Below, one piece after another: positions 8,139 through 15,711 of a stretch of 37,544 bases of DNA (its first letter is position 1; every line of letters starts with the position of its first letter). A program made the translations under genes and the position numbers. This DNA is from an uncultured Corynebacterium sp. (GTDB lineage: Bacteria; Actinomycetota; Actinomycetes; Mycobacteriales; Mycobacteriaceae). Location: positions 1 through 37,544 of the forward strand of contig NZ_CAMIBP010000028.1 in NCBI RefSeq assembly GCF_946223165.1, given 5' to 3'. Below the pieces are notes generated by a model. The model was not told the origin of the DNA and searched no databases. It saw nothing but the letters and a program-made list of their open reading frames with translations.

Positions 8139-9608
8139 CTAGAGCGCGGTGATGAAGTCGGCTTCAGTGTTGTCGGCGACATCCTGCTCGGTGACGTTCG
8201 GCGCGAGCTCGATGAGCTTGAGGCCTTCCTCGGTGACTTCGAAGACGCAGAGGTTGGTGATGATCTTCTTGAGCACGCCCTTGGCGGTGAGCGGCAGCTG
8301 GCATTCCTTAAGGATGCGGGAGGAGCCGTCCGGAGCGACGTGATCCATGATGGCGATGACCTGCTGGGCGCCCTTGACTAGGTCCATGGCGCCGCCCATG
8401 CCCTTCATCTTCTTGCCGGGGATGCCCCAGTTGGCGATGTCGCCGTTCTGGGAGACTTCTAGAGCGCCGAGGATGGCGGTGTTGACGTGGCCGCCGCGAA
8501 TCATGGCGAACGACGTCGATGAGTCGAAGACGGAGCCGCCCGGCAGGATAGTGACGCACTCCTTGCCGGCGTTGATGAGGTCGGCATCGACCTCCTCCTG
8601 GTACGGGTAGGGGCCGGTCTTGAGGATGCCGTTTTCCGACTGGAGGGTGATGTCGATGCCCTCGGGCAGGTAGTTGGACACGGCGGTGGGCATGCCGATG
8701 CCGAGGTTGACGTACTGTCCGTCCTCGAGCTCCTGGGCTGCGCGCTCGGCGATCTGGAGGCGGGACCAGCCCTTGTCCGGGATGTTCGGATCATCCGGGC
8801 GCGAGTTTCCGCCCTCAGACTTCACGCGGAAGGTGGGGCGCTCGATGTACTTGTCCTTGGCCTGCTCCGGGGTGAGCGGCAGGAGGCGGTCGACGAAGAT
8901 GCCGGGGACGTCGATCTCGTTGGGGTCGAGCTCTCCGACCTCGACCATTTCCTCGACCTCGACGACGGTCACGGTGCCGCACATGGCGGCGTCCGCGTTG
9001 AAGTTGCCCGCGGTCTTACGGAAGACGAGGTTGCCTTCCGGGTCCGCCTTCCAGGCGCGCAGGAGGGAGAAGTCGGTGATGAGGGACTCCTCGAGGACGA
9101 ACTTCTTGGTCTCTCCCTTGACTGTGAATTCGCGGGTTTCCTTGGGCTTGGACTCCTGGATGAGGATGCCGGATCCGTCGGCGGCGTAGCGCTCCGGCAG
9201 ACCGCCCTCGGAGCGTGCGGTGTCGATGCCGGTGGCGGTGTAGAAGGCCGGGATACCGGCGCCGCCGGCGCGCATCATTTCCGCCAGCGTGCCCTGGGGG
9301 ATGAGGTCCACTTCGAGCTCGCCGGCGAAGAACTGGCGCTCGAACTCCTTGTTGAAGCCGATGAAGGAGCCGCCGAACTTGGCCACCTGGCGGGCGTTGA
9401 ACAGCAAAGCGAGGCCCAAGTGCTTGTCCTCAATCTGGGTACCCGGGTTGTTGGAGTAGACCTCGAGGTCCTTGACGCCGGTTCCGACGACGCCCTCGAG
9501 GAGGACGAGCGGGTTGCCGCAGATGCCGAAGCCGCCGACGGCCATGGACATGCCGTCCTCGAGGCCCTCGAGCGCGGCGGACAGGGAGGAAACAACTTTG
9601 TTGGCCAT
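8139..9608 (-). CDS. fused 3-oxoacid (acetoacetate/succinyl) CoA-transferase, A and B subunits in one chain
   Basis: This 489-residue enzyme of CoA-transferase family I moves CoA between succinyl-CoA (or another donor) and a 3-oxoacid such as acetoacetate, allowing ketone bodies and short-chain acids to enter central metabolism. The alpha part is at 1-235, with GGFGICGNP (25-33) and GGAGIPAFYT (115-124). The beta part starts near 283, with LGIGMPTAV (302-310) and the catalytic glutamate E325 in QSENGIL. In most bacteria the two halves are separate genes; here they form one ORF joined by a linker near 240-280. The ATG at 9608 has AAAGGA upstream. It is preceded by a promoter and a 16-bp operator shared with other genes of the cluster, so it is probably repressed by the adjacent TetR protein. 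The exact acyl substrate is inferred from the thiolase, FadN and AtoE neighbours. Confidence 0.88.
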   Translation of the reverse strand: MANKVVSSLSAALEGLEDGMSMAVGGFGICGNPLVLLEGVVGTGVKDLEVYSNNPGTQIEDKHLGLALLFNARQVAKFGGSFIGFNKEFERQFFAGELEVDLIPQGTLAEMMRAGGAGIPAFYTATGIDTARSEGGLPERYAADGSGILIQESKPKETREFTVKGETKKFVLEESLITDFSLLRAWKADPEGNLVFRKTAGNFNADAAMCGTVTVVEVEEMVEVGELDPNEIDVPGIFVDRLLPLTPEQAKDKYIERPTFRVKSEGGNSRPDDPNIPDKGWSRLQIAERAAQELEDGQYVNLGIGMPTAVSNYLPEGIDITLQSENGILKTGPYPYQEEVDADLINAGKECVTILPGGSVFDSSTSFAMIRGGHVNTAILGALEVSQNGDIANWGIPGKKMKGMGGAMDLVKGAQQVIAIMDHVAPDGSSRILKECQLPLTAKGVLKKIITNLCVFEVTEEGLKLIELAPNVTEQDVADNTEADFITAL

Positions 9609-9627
9609 GGTGAGTCCTTTGCTTTAT

Positions 9628-9643
9628 GCGAATGGTGATTCGT
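9628..9643. promoter_or_regulatory. TetR-type operator, CoA-transferase gene
   Basis: GCGAATGGTGATTCGT, an inverted repeat with half-sites GCGAAT/ATTCGT around 4 bp, extendable to 20 bp with AT ends. It lies just downstream of the candidate -10 box of the CoA-transferase gene, where a bound repressor would block initiation. Confidence 0.7.
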
Positions 9644-9654
9644 ATTTCTCAGCA

Positions 9655-9683
9655 AGGCTACCTGCGACCAAAAGTGATCGCAA
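9655..9683 (-). promoter_or_regulatory. candidate promoter of the CoA-transferase gene
   Basis: On the minus strand TTGCGA (9678-9683) and TAGCCT (9655-9660) are 17 bp apart. The operator begins about 11 bp further downstream. Confidence 0.45.
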
Positions 9684-9705
9684 CCACATTTTTCTGCAAA
9701 TGCTG

Positions 9706-10293
9706 CTAATTGCGGTCTGTGTGTGAGGCGAGCTGTGCGAGTGCGAACTGTCCGTAAAGGTCGCCGAGTTCCTCGGCGGTGTACTTGCCGCCCTCGGAGT
9801 ACCACTGTGCCACGCCAATGCCCATGTCGATGAGGGCCCAGCAGGCAATCTTGACGTCTGGGGCTGCAAGGGCGCCGGCCCCGACGCCCTCGTCGACAAA
9901 TTTCATCCAGCGCGCCACGTAGTCCCGGCGCAGCTGGAGCACCACGCTGCGGTGGGGCTCTTCGAGGTTGCCCAGTTCCGCGTTGGTCACACGCACGCGT
10001 TGGGCCTGGGTGGCGTGGAAGATGACATGATTGCGCATGGCCGCGACGAGGCGGTCTTCCGGCTTGGTGACCCCCGCTAGCGCCGTGGCGTTGGTGCGGA
10101 GAAGATCCTCCATGGCGCCGACGGCAACCTCGGTAAGAAGCTCCTGCTTGGAGCGGTAATGGTTGTACAGGCTGGAGGCGCGCATGCCCACCGCGGTGGC
10201 GATGTCCTCCATGCCGGTTCCGTGGAAACCGCGTTGGTCAAAGAGCTCAAGTGCGGCCTGGAAGATTTGTTCCCTGCGCTTTTGGTTGGCCAT
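9706..10293 (-). CDS. TetR/AcrR family regulator, probable repressor of the short-chain acid cluster
   Basis: This 195-residue protein has a typical TetR N-terminal DNA-binding domain. KRREQIFQAALELFDQRGFHGTGMEDIATAVGMRASSLYNHYRSKQELL (about 5-53) contains the helix-turn-helix and the S-L-Y-N-H-Y recognition helix. The C-terminal ligand-binding half is helical and unrecognised; an acyl-CoA ligand would fit the context. The gene lies between the CoA-transferase gene (same strand, 97 bp) and the divergent acyl-CoA dehydrogenase gene. The shared 101-bp gap carries one of four copies of a 16-bp imperfect palindrome, so autoregulation is also likely. That this protein binds those sites is an inference from position and from the operator geometry usual for TetR proteins. 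Confidence 0.85.
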   Translation of the reverse strand: MANQKRREQIFQAALELFDQRGFHGTGMEDIATAVGMRASSLYNHYRSKQELLTEVAVGAMEDLLRTNATALAGVTKPEDRLVAAMRNHVIFHATQAQRVRVTNAELGNLEEPHRSVVLQLRRDYVARWMKFVDEGVGAGALAAPDVKIACWALIDMGIGVAQWYSEGGKYTAEELGDLYGQFALAQLASHTDRN

Positions 10294-10319
10294 GGCGGTT
10301 ACCTTTCCGGCGAAAGTGC

Positions 10320-10348
10320 TTGACAGTTAGTGAGATGGGGGTCACAAT
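10320..10348 (+). promoter_or_regulatory. candidate promoter of the acyl-CoA dehydrogenase gene
   Basis: A perfect TTGACA (10320-10325) and CACAAT (10343-10348) are 17 bp apart. The TetR-type operator follows 5 bp downstream, covering the expected start of transcription. Confidence 0.65.
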
Positions 10349-10353
10349 AACAG

Positions 10354-10369
10354 ACTAATAGCCGTTCGT
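10354..10369. promoter_or_regulatory. TetR-type operator between the regulator and acyl-CoA dehydrogenase genes
   Basis: ACTAATAGCCGTTCGT. Its reverse complement matches the thiolase operator (16906-16921) in 15 of 16 positions. It lies in the divergent gap and could serve both genes. Confidence 0.7.
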
Positions 10370-10394
10370 AAATGTTTAGTTCTTGGAGGAACTC

Positions 10395-11570
10395 ATGTCC
10401 CACAACCTTTTCGAGTCTACAACCGACTTCCTCGGCGTCTTTGATGGCATCTCAGAGGAGGACGCCGCCGGCTGGAAGCGCGCCGCTGGGTTCCGCGACG
10501 CTTGCCTGCCCGCTATCAACGAGCACTGGCAGAAGTCGGAGTATCCCCTCGACTTGGTGGCCAAGCTGGGAGAACTCGATGTCATGACCGACGGTCTGGA
10601 TATCCCCGGCCACGCGACCATGTCCACCTTGGGCGCCGGCCTGACGCTCATGGAGGTCACCCGGATCGACGCCTCCATGGGCACCGTCGTCGCCGTCCAG
10701 GCCGGCCTGGCCATGCGCTCCATCGACATGCTCGGCTCCGAAGAACAGAAGCAAAAGTACCTTCCTGACATGGCGAACTGCACCCTCCTTGGCTCCTTCG
10801 GGCTTACCGAGCCGAATCACGGTTCTGACTCCATCGCCTTGGAAACCTCTGCGGTACGCGACGGCGACGACTGGGTCCTCAACGGCGAGAAGAAGTGGAT
10901 CGGCAACGGTGCGTCCGGCGGCATTACCGTCATTTACGCCCGCATGGAGGACGGCAACGTCGGTGGCTTCATCGTTCCGCAGGACACCCCGGGCTACTCC
11001 GCCACCGTTATCGAGGGCAAGCTGTCGCTGCGTGCCATCCACCAGGCGCACATCGTGCTCAAGGATGTGCGCATCCCGGCCGAGAATCAGCTTCCCGGGT
11101 GCGCCACCTTCAAGGACGTCGCCCGCGTCCTCACCGCCACCCGCATCGGCGTGTCGTGGATGGCACTCGGCTCCGCCATCGCCTGCTACGAGATCGCCCG
11201 GTCTTACGTCCTCGAGCGCGTCCAGTTCGGCCGCGAGCTGGCCAAGGCCCAGATCATCCAGCAGCGCCTGGCCAACATGGTCCTTGATATCTCTCAGATG
11301 ATGCTCACCTGCCGCGAGGTATCCCAGCGCGAGGACGCTGGCATCTTGTCCCCGGAGCAGGCGTCCGCCGCGAAGCTCCACAACACCCGCGCGGCCCGCC
11401 GCGTGGCCTCGGATGCCCGCGACATGCTCGGCGGCGTCGGCATCCTCCTGGAAAACCACATCGCCCGCCACTTCGCGGACATCGAGGCCATGCACACCTA
11501 CGAGGGCACCGACACCGTCCAGTCGCTCATCATGGGTAAGAAGATCACCGGCTTCTCCGCCTACAAGTAG
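10395..11570 (+). CDS. acyl-CoA dehydrogenase of the glutaryl-CoA dehydrogenase / ACX4-like group
   Basis: This 391-residue FAD enzyme should introduce the alpha-beta double bond into a short acyl-CoA. The family signatures are present: GLTEPNHGSD (136-145), WVLNGEKKWIGNG (160-172), the flavin-contacting RVQFGRELAKAQIIQ region, and RDMLGGVGI. The likely catalytic base is E370 in HTYEGTDTVQ, the position used by glutaryl-CoA dehydrogenase and related short-chain enzymes. The ATG at 10395 is chosen because GGAGGA lies 4 bp upstream; an upstream in-frame TTG at 10383 would place that ribosome site inside the gene. It is divergent from the TetR gene and has an operator over its promoter. Substrate is uncertain: the CoA-transferase, FadN, thiolase and AtoE neighbours favour butyryl- or similar short acyl-CoA over glutaryl-CoA. 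Confidence 0.85.
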   Translation: MSHNLFESTTDFLGVFDGISEEDAAGWKRAAGFRDACLPAINEHWQKSEYPLDLVAKLGELDVMTDGLDIPGHATMSTLGAGLTLMEVTRIDASMGTVVAVQAGLAMRSIDMLGSEEQKQKYLPDMANCTLLGSFGLTEPNHGSDSIALETSAVRDGDDWVLNGEKKWIGNGASGGITVIYARMEDGNVGGFIVPQDTPGYSATVIEGKLSLRAIHQAHIVLKDVRIPAENQLPGCATFKDVARVLTATRIGVSWMALGSAIACYEIARSYVLERVQFGRELAKAQIIQQRLANMVLDISQMMLTCREVSQREDAGILSPEQASAAKLHNTRAARRVASDARDMLGGVGILLENHIARHFADIEAMHTYEGTDTVQSLIMGKKITGFSAYK

Positions 11571-11573
11571 GGA

Positions 11574-12179
11574 CTAGTCCTCCAGCTCGGGGTCTTCGGC
11601 GCGTGCCTGCTCGAAGACCTCTTTCGCTGCGCCGAGGTTGATCACGCCGACGACGAGGCCCACCACGACGTCCGGCCACACGCTGTGCCATGCCAGAGTG
11701 ACAAGGCCCGCGGCCAGAATGAGCAGGTTCGCGGCGACGTCGTTGCGCGCGGCCAGCCATGCGCCGCGCGTCAACGCGCTGCCCTCGTTGCGCAGCCTGA
11801 GCAGAAGGGCCGCACAGATGAGGTTGATGATGCCGGCTCCCACTGCTGTGGCCGAGATGCTCAGGCCCTCCGGCGGCTGGCCGGTCATGATCTTCCAAAC
11901 CGCCGTCCCGATGGCCGCCAGCGCCGGGATGAGGATGAGACCTGCCAACCCGTAACTGGCTTTTTTGCGGCTGGCCAGCGACCACCCGAGGGCGGTGACC
12001 ACGAGGGCGTTGATGAGGAAGTCTTCGAGGAAGTCGGCGGCATCGGCAAGCAGGGACGCGGAACCGATGGCGGCGCCGATACAGGCCTCCGCCACCATGC
12101 CCGCCAAATTGAGCGCTGCGACGAGGGCGACGGTGCGGCGGGCCTGCGTGCTTAGGGAGGAAGCGGAGAGTTCGGGCAT
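11574..12179 (-). CDS. short cation-efflux (CDF-like) membrane protein without the C-terminal domain
   Basis: The protein has 201 residues with about six membrane segments. SASLLADAADFLEDFLIN (about 40-57) is the TM2 metal-site region of cation diffusion facilitators, with Asp49 and Asp53 as a DxxxD pair. The TM5 counterpart reads ARNDVAANLL, so the second pair is D-x-x-x-N rather than the usual H/D-x-x-x-D. The chain ends after TM6 with a short acidic tail (ARAEDPELED), so the cytoplasmic metal-binding domain of full-length CDF proteins (about 300 residues) is missing. It lies tail to tail with the acyl-CoA dehydrogenase gene, 3 bp apart. Metal specificity cannot be read, and transport activity is not certain given the altered site. 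Confidence 0.75.
   Translation of the reverse strand: MPELSASSLSTQARRTVALVAALNLAGMVAEACIGAAIGSASLLADAADFLEDFLINALVVTALGWSLASRKKASYGLAGLILIPALAAIGTAVWKIMTGQPPEGLSISATAVGAGIINLICAALLLRLRNEGSALTRGAWLAARNDVAANLLILAAGLVTLAWHSVWPDVVVGLVVGVINLGAAKEVFEQARAEDPELED
12036..12051 (+). repeat. 16-bp word GGCGGCATCGGCAAGC, copy 2 (inside the CDF gene)
   Basis: Exact copy. Read on the coding strand it spells L-A-D-A-A within the metal-site helix. Confidence 0.7.
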
Positions 12180-12203
12180 GGGGGTATCTTACTACCAGTG
12201 GGC

Positions 12204-12277
12204 TTGACCTCCGCTGATTCCGGGCGGTGGGGCGGCGGTTTTCTACGGAGGTCAACAGTGTGGGGTCAACGGTTCAG
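12204..12277. repeat. hairpin flanked by 14-bp GGTCAAC-type units, site A
   Basis: TTGACCTCCG (12204-12213) pairs with CGGAGGTCAA (12246-12255) across 32 bp. The right arm runs into two 14-bp units starting at 12250 and 12264, both beginning GGTCAAC. The second unit overlaps the stop codon of the DUF559 gene. The block lies at that gene's 3' end and may act as its terminator, though no T-run follows. Confidence 0.65.
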
Positions 12278-13197
12278 GAGGCCCAGTCTTCTGGGATGCG
12301 CCACTCGTGGTGAAACGCCTCCGGCTTCTTTATGGGCGGTGCGGTCAGCGCGGCGCGGACCATACGGAGAAACTCCGGTGTTCGCAGCTCCGCGGGGCTG
12401 AAACGGAGGACCCGGAAGCCGAGGTTTTCTATTTTCTTCTGACGCTTGAGCTCGGCGAGTGTGTTGTCGCGGTCCTGGTACTTGATGTCGCCGTCGATCT
12501 CGATGACGAGCCAACCGTCAATGCAGAGATCCACCCGGATTCCCGGTGCAACCCACACCTGAGGGACGGGGTTGAGGCCTTCGTCGATGAGCAGCGCGCG
12601 GGCCAGGGACTCGTAGGGAGATTCTGACGCCGCGGTGGCGGCACTGATGGCGCGGCGGGCGGTGCCGGCGGCTTTGACGCGTCCCATGACCTGCAGCACG
12701 TCGGACAGGTTCTTCTTGGTCCCGCCGGCGAGCAGGAAAGAGTCCATGGCGACGACGCCGTCAGCGAAGCCATGAAAGCGCGCGATATCGATCGCGCTGC
12801 GTTCCCGAGAACACACGCGCACGCCATCGACGGTGAAGACCTTGGGAAGCTTCATTCTGCGGTAGGTGCAATTCGGATTCTTCTTCGCGTGGCCGGGGAC
12901 GTTACCGGATGCCGCGGCAAGTTCCGATTTTTCGTCTTTGGTGGCGATAACCCATAGCCCGTGCAGGCGTGCCGCCGACTTGACCACCAGCGCTGCGTTG
13001 ATAGCACCTTTCTCGAAGGCTTTTGCCCGCCATAGCAGTTGTTCGTGATAGGGCAAGGCGTCGAATGCCTCGTGCGGCGCTGCGACTCGGGGTGCCAGCG
13101 TGATGAGAGATCCGGAATTGAGGCGGAGCCAGGTGTGATGGTCGGTGTTAGGGACGGCGCGGAGATCAATGAGATGCATGGTGTTCATGACTCGCAT
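12274..13197 (-). CDS. DUF559 (Vsr-like nuclease fold) protein with AbiEi-like N-terminal region
   Basis: The last 110 residues are DUF559, a fold related to very-short-patch-repair nucleases: IRVDLCIDGWLVIEIDGDIKY, then R-D-N-T-L-A-E-L-K-R-Q, F-R-V-L-R-F-S and AELRTPEFLRMVRAAL. The D and E of the VDLCIDGWLVIEIDG core sit at the positions expected for a metal-dependent nuclease. The N-terminal 180 residues (HLIDLRAV..., AALVVKSAARLHGL) resemble the winged-helix AbiEi-like part common in actinobacterial proteins of this kind. Their function is unproven; toxin-antitoxin and phage-defence roles have been suggested. The start is uncertain: ATGs at 13197, 13188 and 13179 all lack a clear ribosome site. 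The gene interrupts the fatty-acid cluster and has related GTTGACC repeat blocks on both sides, which could mark an insertion. Confidence 0.7.
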   Translation of the reverse strand: MRVMNTMHLIDLRAVPNTDHHTWLRLNSGSLITLAPRVAAPHEAFDALPYHEQLLWRAKAFEKGAINAALVVKSAARLHGLWVIATKDEKSELAAASGNVPGHAKKNPNCTYRRMKLPKVFTVDGVRVCSRERSAIDIARFHGFADGVVAMDSFLLAGGTKKNLSDVLQVMGRVKAAGTARRAISAATAASESPYESLARALLIDEGLNPVPQVWVAPGIRVDLCIDGWLVIEIDGDIKYQDRDNTLAELKRQKKIENLGFRVLRFSPAELRTPEFLRMVRAALTAPPIKKPEAFHHEWRIPEDWAS

Positions 13198-13392
13198 TGA
13201 AGATGACGTGTTGAGCGGCGGCAATGGTTCTCAGGAAAGGCTGTGGACAACTCCGAGTCCAGGCCGACGCGTTTTGACGGGAGGGGCCGCTGTGATTGTA
13301 GGGGCGGGTGGCAACTGGGGTTGTGGAAAATGGAGAGATGGGGGGATTGTGCTTGGAGAGGGGTCGGGGTGCTGGGGTGTTGGTCTTAAGCC

Positions 13393-13448
13393 GTTGACCC
13401 TGAATCGTTGACCTTAAACTGTGGACTCTGAAACGTTGACCTCGGGAA
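13393..13448. repeat. tandem array of four 14-bp GTTGACC-type units
   Basis: Units begin at exactly 14-bp spacing at 13393, 13407, 13421 and 13435: GTTGACCCTGAATC, GTTGACCTTAAACT, GTGGACTCTGAAAC and GTTGACCTCGGGAA. The last unit is also the left arm of the 21-bp inverted repeat. The rest of 13198-13392 shows no gene; it is G-rich on the plus strand around 13290-13380. Confidence 0.75.
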
Positions 13449-13488
13449 GAACAGCACTCACAGAGCTCTGTTCGTCCCGAGGTCAACG
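13434..13488. terminator. 21-bp inverted repeat (site B), possible terminator of the FadN-like gene
   Basis: Arms 13434-13454 and 13468-13488 match in 20 of 21 positions around a 13-bp loop. An alternative palindrome, ACAGAGCTCTGT, lies at 13460-13471. It starts 51 bp past the stop of the minus-strand FadN-like gene. The 3' side on that strand continues GTTTCAGAG, so the T-tract is poor. The 13479-13504 flank repeats sequence seen at 12249-12285 (GAGGTCAAC, GTGTG, GAGGCCCA). Confidence 0.6.
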
Positions 13489-13539
13489 GTGTGAGAGGCC
13501 CACTTGCGAGGGAGGAGGAGGGGGCCGTGGGGGCCCGGC

Positions 13540-15711
13540 CTAGTTGCGCAGCGGCTTGCGGGTGGCGGCCATGTGCTTGGTGCGCTCGACGTTGGCGGGC
13601 ATGAGCAGGGTAGGCACGTCGAGGTCGACCTCGCGCTCGGCTAGCTCGTCGAAGTTGAGCGTGCCAGTGCCGGTGTAGACCTTGGCCAGCTCGGCCACAA
13701 TGGCGTGGTCGTTTTCAGTGGTGCCCTCGATGGGCCAGCCGGCGTCGAGCGGTCTCGCGCCGTCGTAGAGAGGGATGTCGGTGTTCGGGCGCGGAGTGTA
13801 GTCCGCCGCCAGGGCCGCGGCCTCGGCGATGGCGCGGGCCAGCACATGGTCCGGGGAGAAGAGGAGGACATCGGTGTCGCGGACGACGTGGACGTCGCGC
13901 GCCGCGAAGGCGTTGGCGGCCGGGGCGGCGGAGGCGACGAAGTCGAAGGCCTCCTGGTGCGTGCCGCCGGCGGCGAGGGTCTGCTCCAGGAGGGCGACGG
14001 TGCCGCACCAGCCCGGGAAGAGGCCCACATTGCGTTCGGGGAAACCGATGGCGGTGTCCACCTGGACCACGATGCGGTCGCAGGCCAGAGCCAGCTCGTT
14101 GCCGCCGCCGAGGGCCACACCGCGGACCGCGCCGACGATGGGCAGCGGGGCAAAGCGCAGGTGACGCATCGTGGCGGAGCCGTCGTGAATGAGACTGCGA
14201 ATCTTGTCCTCGTCGGCGGATTCGGCGGCCGCGGCGATGGTGGACAGGTCGGCGCCGGCGGAGAAGGAGCGGGCCTCGTCGTTGCCAATGACCAGGGCCT
14301 TGATGCCCGCGCCGGGTGCGGCGTCGACGGCGTCGCGGAGGAAGGCGAGCGCGTCGGTAGAGAGCGAATTCAAAGGTGTGTGGAGGTCGATGACGCCCAC
14401 GCCGTTCTCCAGCTTCCACAGGGTGCCGGCGGGAACCTCGTAGACGGCTTCCTTCGAAAGGCTGGCCAGGGTGACGACACCGGCGCGCTCGGGAAGGTTG
14501 ACGACGGTGCCATCGGAGGAAAGCACCTGTCCGGCGGCGGGGTAGAAGCCGTCCGTGGCGGAAGCGACCAACGCTGGGACGCCGGCATCGGTGGCGCTGT
14601 AAGCGGCGACGAGCCAGTCGTGGCCGATGGCGTCGGCCAGCTGGAAGATGCCCTGCTTCCAGCCGAAGCCGAGTTTGAGCCCCTCGTCGATGAGCGAGAC
14701 GTTGTCGGCGATCTCCGGGGCGACCTCGCAGCAGTAGCGCAGGGTTTCCAGGAAGAGTTGGCGGGCAAAGCGGCCGCCGGGGGAATCGGTGTCCATGAGG
14801 CCGCGCGGGTGCTTGTGCTCCAGGCACGGGTCGGACGGGGTCTCGCGCTCGCGGTAAGAGTAGTCACCCTGGACGGTCTCGCCGCGGCCGCGGTAGAAGC
14901 CGCCCTCGCCGGTGCGGCCGGTCAGCCCGCGCTCGACCAGGCCGGCGATGAACTCGTCTTTGCCCAGCGGTACGTCGAACATGCGATCGCCGGCCGGCAG
15001 GGCGGCCTCGAGGGAGCCCCAGATGGGTGCCACGAGCTGCAGTCCGATGTAATCCAGCAGACCGAAGACGCCGGTGCGGGGGATGCCGAAGGCGCGGCCG
15101 AAGGCGGCATCGGCAAGCTCGTAGGAGACGCCGTGCTCGCGTGCGGCGGCGACGCCGGCGGCCAGCCAGTAGCAGCCCACGCGGTTGGCGATGAAGCCGG
15201 GGGTATCGCGGCAGTCGAGCGCAATCTTGCCCAGCTGCTGCTCGATGACCGGAGTGAGCTGGTCGCGCACCGGCCCGACGACCTCGACCAGGCGCATGAC
15301 CTTGGGCGGGTTGAAGAAGTGCGTGATGCCGAAGCGCTCCGGCGCGGCGACGCCCTCGACCAGCTTGGCCAGCGGCAGCGTGGAGGTGTTGGACGTGAGC
15401 AGGGCGTGCTCCGCTAGGTGCGGGGCGACCTTGCCGTAGAGCTCGTGCTTGGCGCCGAGGTCCTCGAAGATGGCCTCGATGACCCAGTCGCGGTCCGCGA
15501 GGAGCTCGAGGTCGGTCTCGGTGGAGGCCGGGCGGATGTTGCCCACGTGGTCCGCGTGGTAGAAACCGCGGCGCTTTACCTGAATGTCGATTCCCTTCTG
15601 GGCGCCCTCGCGGGTCATGTCAAAGAGGATGACATCCAGGCCCGCGGACGCGAGGAGTGCGGCGATGCCGGAGCCCATGGAGCCGGCGCCGAGGACTGCT
15701 GCTTTCTGCAT
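13540..15711 (-). CDS. FadN-type bifunctional 3-hydroxyacyl-CoA dehydrogenase / enoyl-CoA hydratase
   Basis: This 723-residue beta-oxidation enzyme hydrates enoyl-CoA and oxidises the 3-hydroxyacyl-CoA with NAD+. The dehydrogenase comes first: the Rossmann motif LGAGSMGSG at 7-15, SNTSTLP near 107, and GITHFFNPPKVMRLVEVV at 128-145 with the catalytic histidine. The hydratase/isomerase domain occupies roughly the last 270 residues, with RSFSAGADLS and GAVRGVALGGGNELALACDRIV forming its oxyanion hole. This order, dehydrogenase before hydratase, is that of Bacillus FadN, the reverse of E. coli FadB. The start codon directly abuts the thiolase stop codon, so the two are co-transcribed and probably translationally coupled, under the operator ahead of the thiolase gene. 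Confidence 0.88.
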   Translation of the reverse strand: MQKAAVLGAGSMGSGIAALLASAGLDVILFDMTREGAQKGIDIQVKRRGFYHADHVGNIRPASTETDLELLADRDWVIEAIFEDLGAKHELYGKVAPHLAEHALLTSNTSTLPLAKLVEGVAAPERFGITHFFNPPKVMRLVEVVGPVRDQLTPVIEQQLGKIALDCRDTPGFIANRVGCYWLAAGVAAAREHGVSYELADAAFGRAFGIPRTGVFGLLDYIGLQLVAPIWGSLEAALPAGDRMFDVPLGKDEFIAGLVERGLTGRTGEGGFYRGRGETVQGDYSYRERETPSDPCLEHKHPRGLMDTDSPGGRFARQLFLETLRYCCEVAPEIADNVSLIDEGLKLGFGWKQGIFQLADAIGHDWLVAAYSATDAGVPALVASATDGFYPAAGQVLSSDGTVVNLPERAGVVTLASLSKEAVYEVPAGTLWKLENGVGVIDLHTPLNSLSTDALAFLRDAVDAAPGAGIKALVIGNDEARSFSAGADLSTIAAAAESADEDKIRSLIHDGSATMRHLRFAPLPIVGAVRGVALGGGNELALACDRIVVQVDTAIGFPERNVGLFPGWCGTVALLEQTLAAGGTHQEAFDFVASAAPAANAFAARDVHVVRDTDVLLFSPDHVLARAIAEAAALAADYTPRPNTDIPLYDGARPLDAGWPIEGTTENDHAIVAELAKVYTGTGTLNFDELAEREVDLDVPTLLMPANVERTKHMAATRKPLRN
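15103..15118 (+). repeat. 16-bp word GGCGGCATCGGCAAGC, copy 3 (inside the FadN-like gene)
   Basis: Exact copy. The coding strand reads E-L-A-D-A-A-F here. Confidence 0.7.

Noticed and set aside
6266..8182. A 638-codon open frame on the minus strand opposite metP-metS
   Set aside because: It mirrors the high-GC codon pattern of metP, spans metS and the terminator, and its product is low-complexity His/Asp/Glu/Gly-rich. It is a shadow frame.
10395..11570. Calling the acyl-CoA dehydrogenase a true glutaryl-CoA dehydrogenase
   Set aside because: The family resemblance is close, but there are no lysine or glutarate pathway neighbours. The operon context points to short straight-chain acyl-CoA.
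13393..13504. Possible short CRISPR array at the 14-bp repeats
   Set aside because: The repeated core is only about 7 bp, spacers are 7 bp, and there are no cas genes. The period fits operator or hairpin repeats instead.
13705..15417. A 570-codon plus-strand frame opposite the FadN-like gene
   Set aside because: It is entirely antisense to a gene with catalytic motifs and has the same Gly/Asp/Arg-rich shadow composition.
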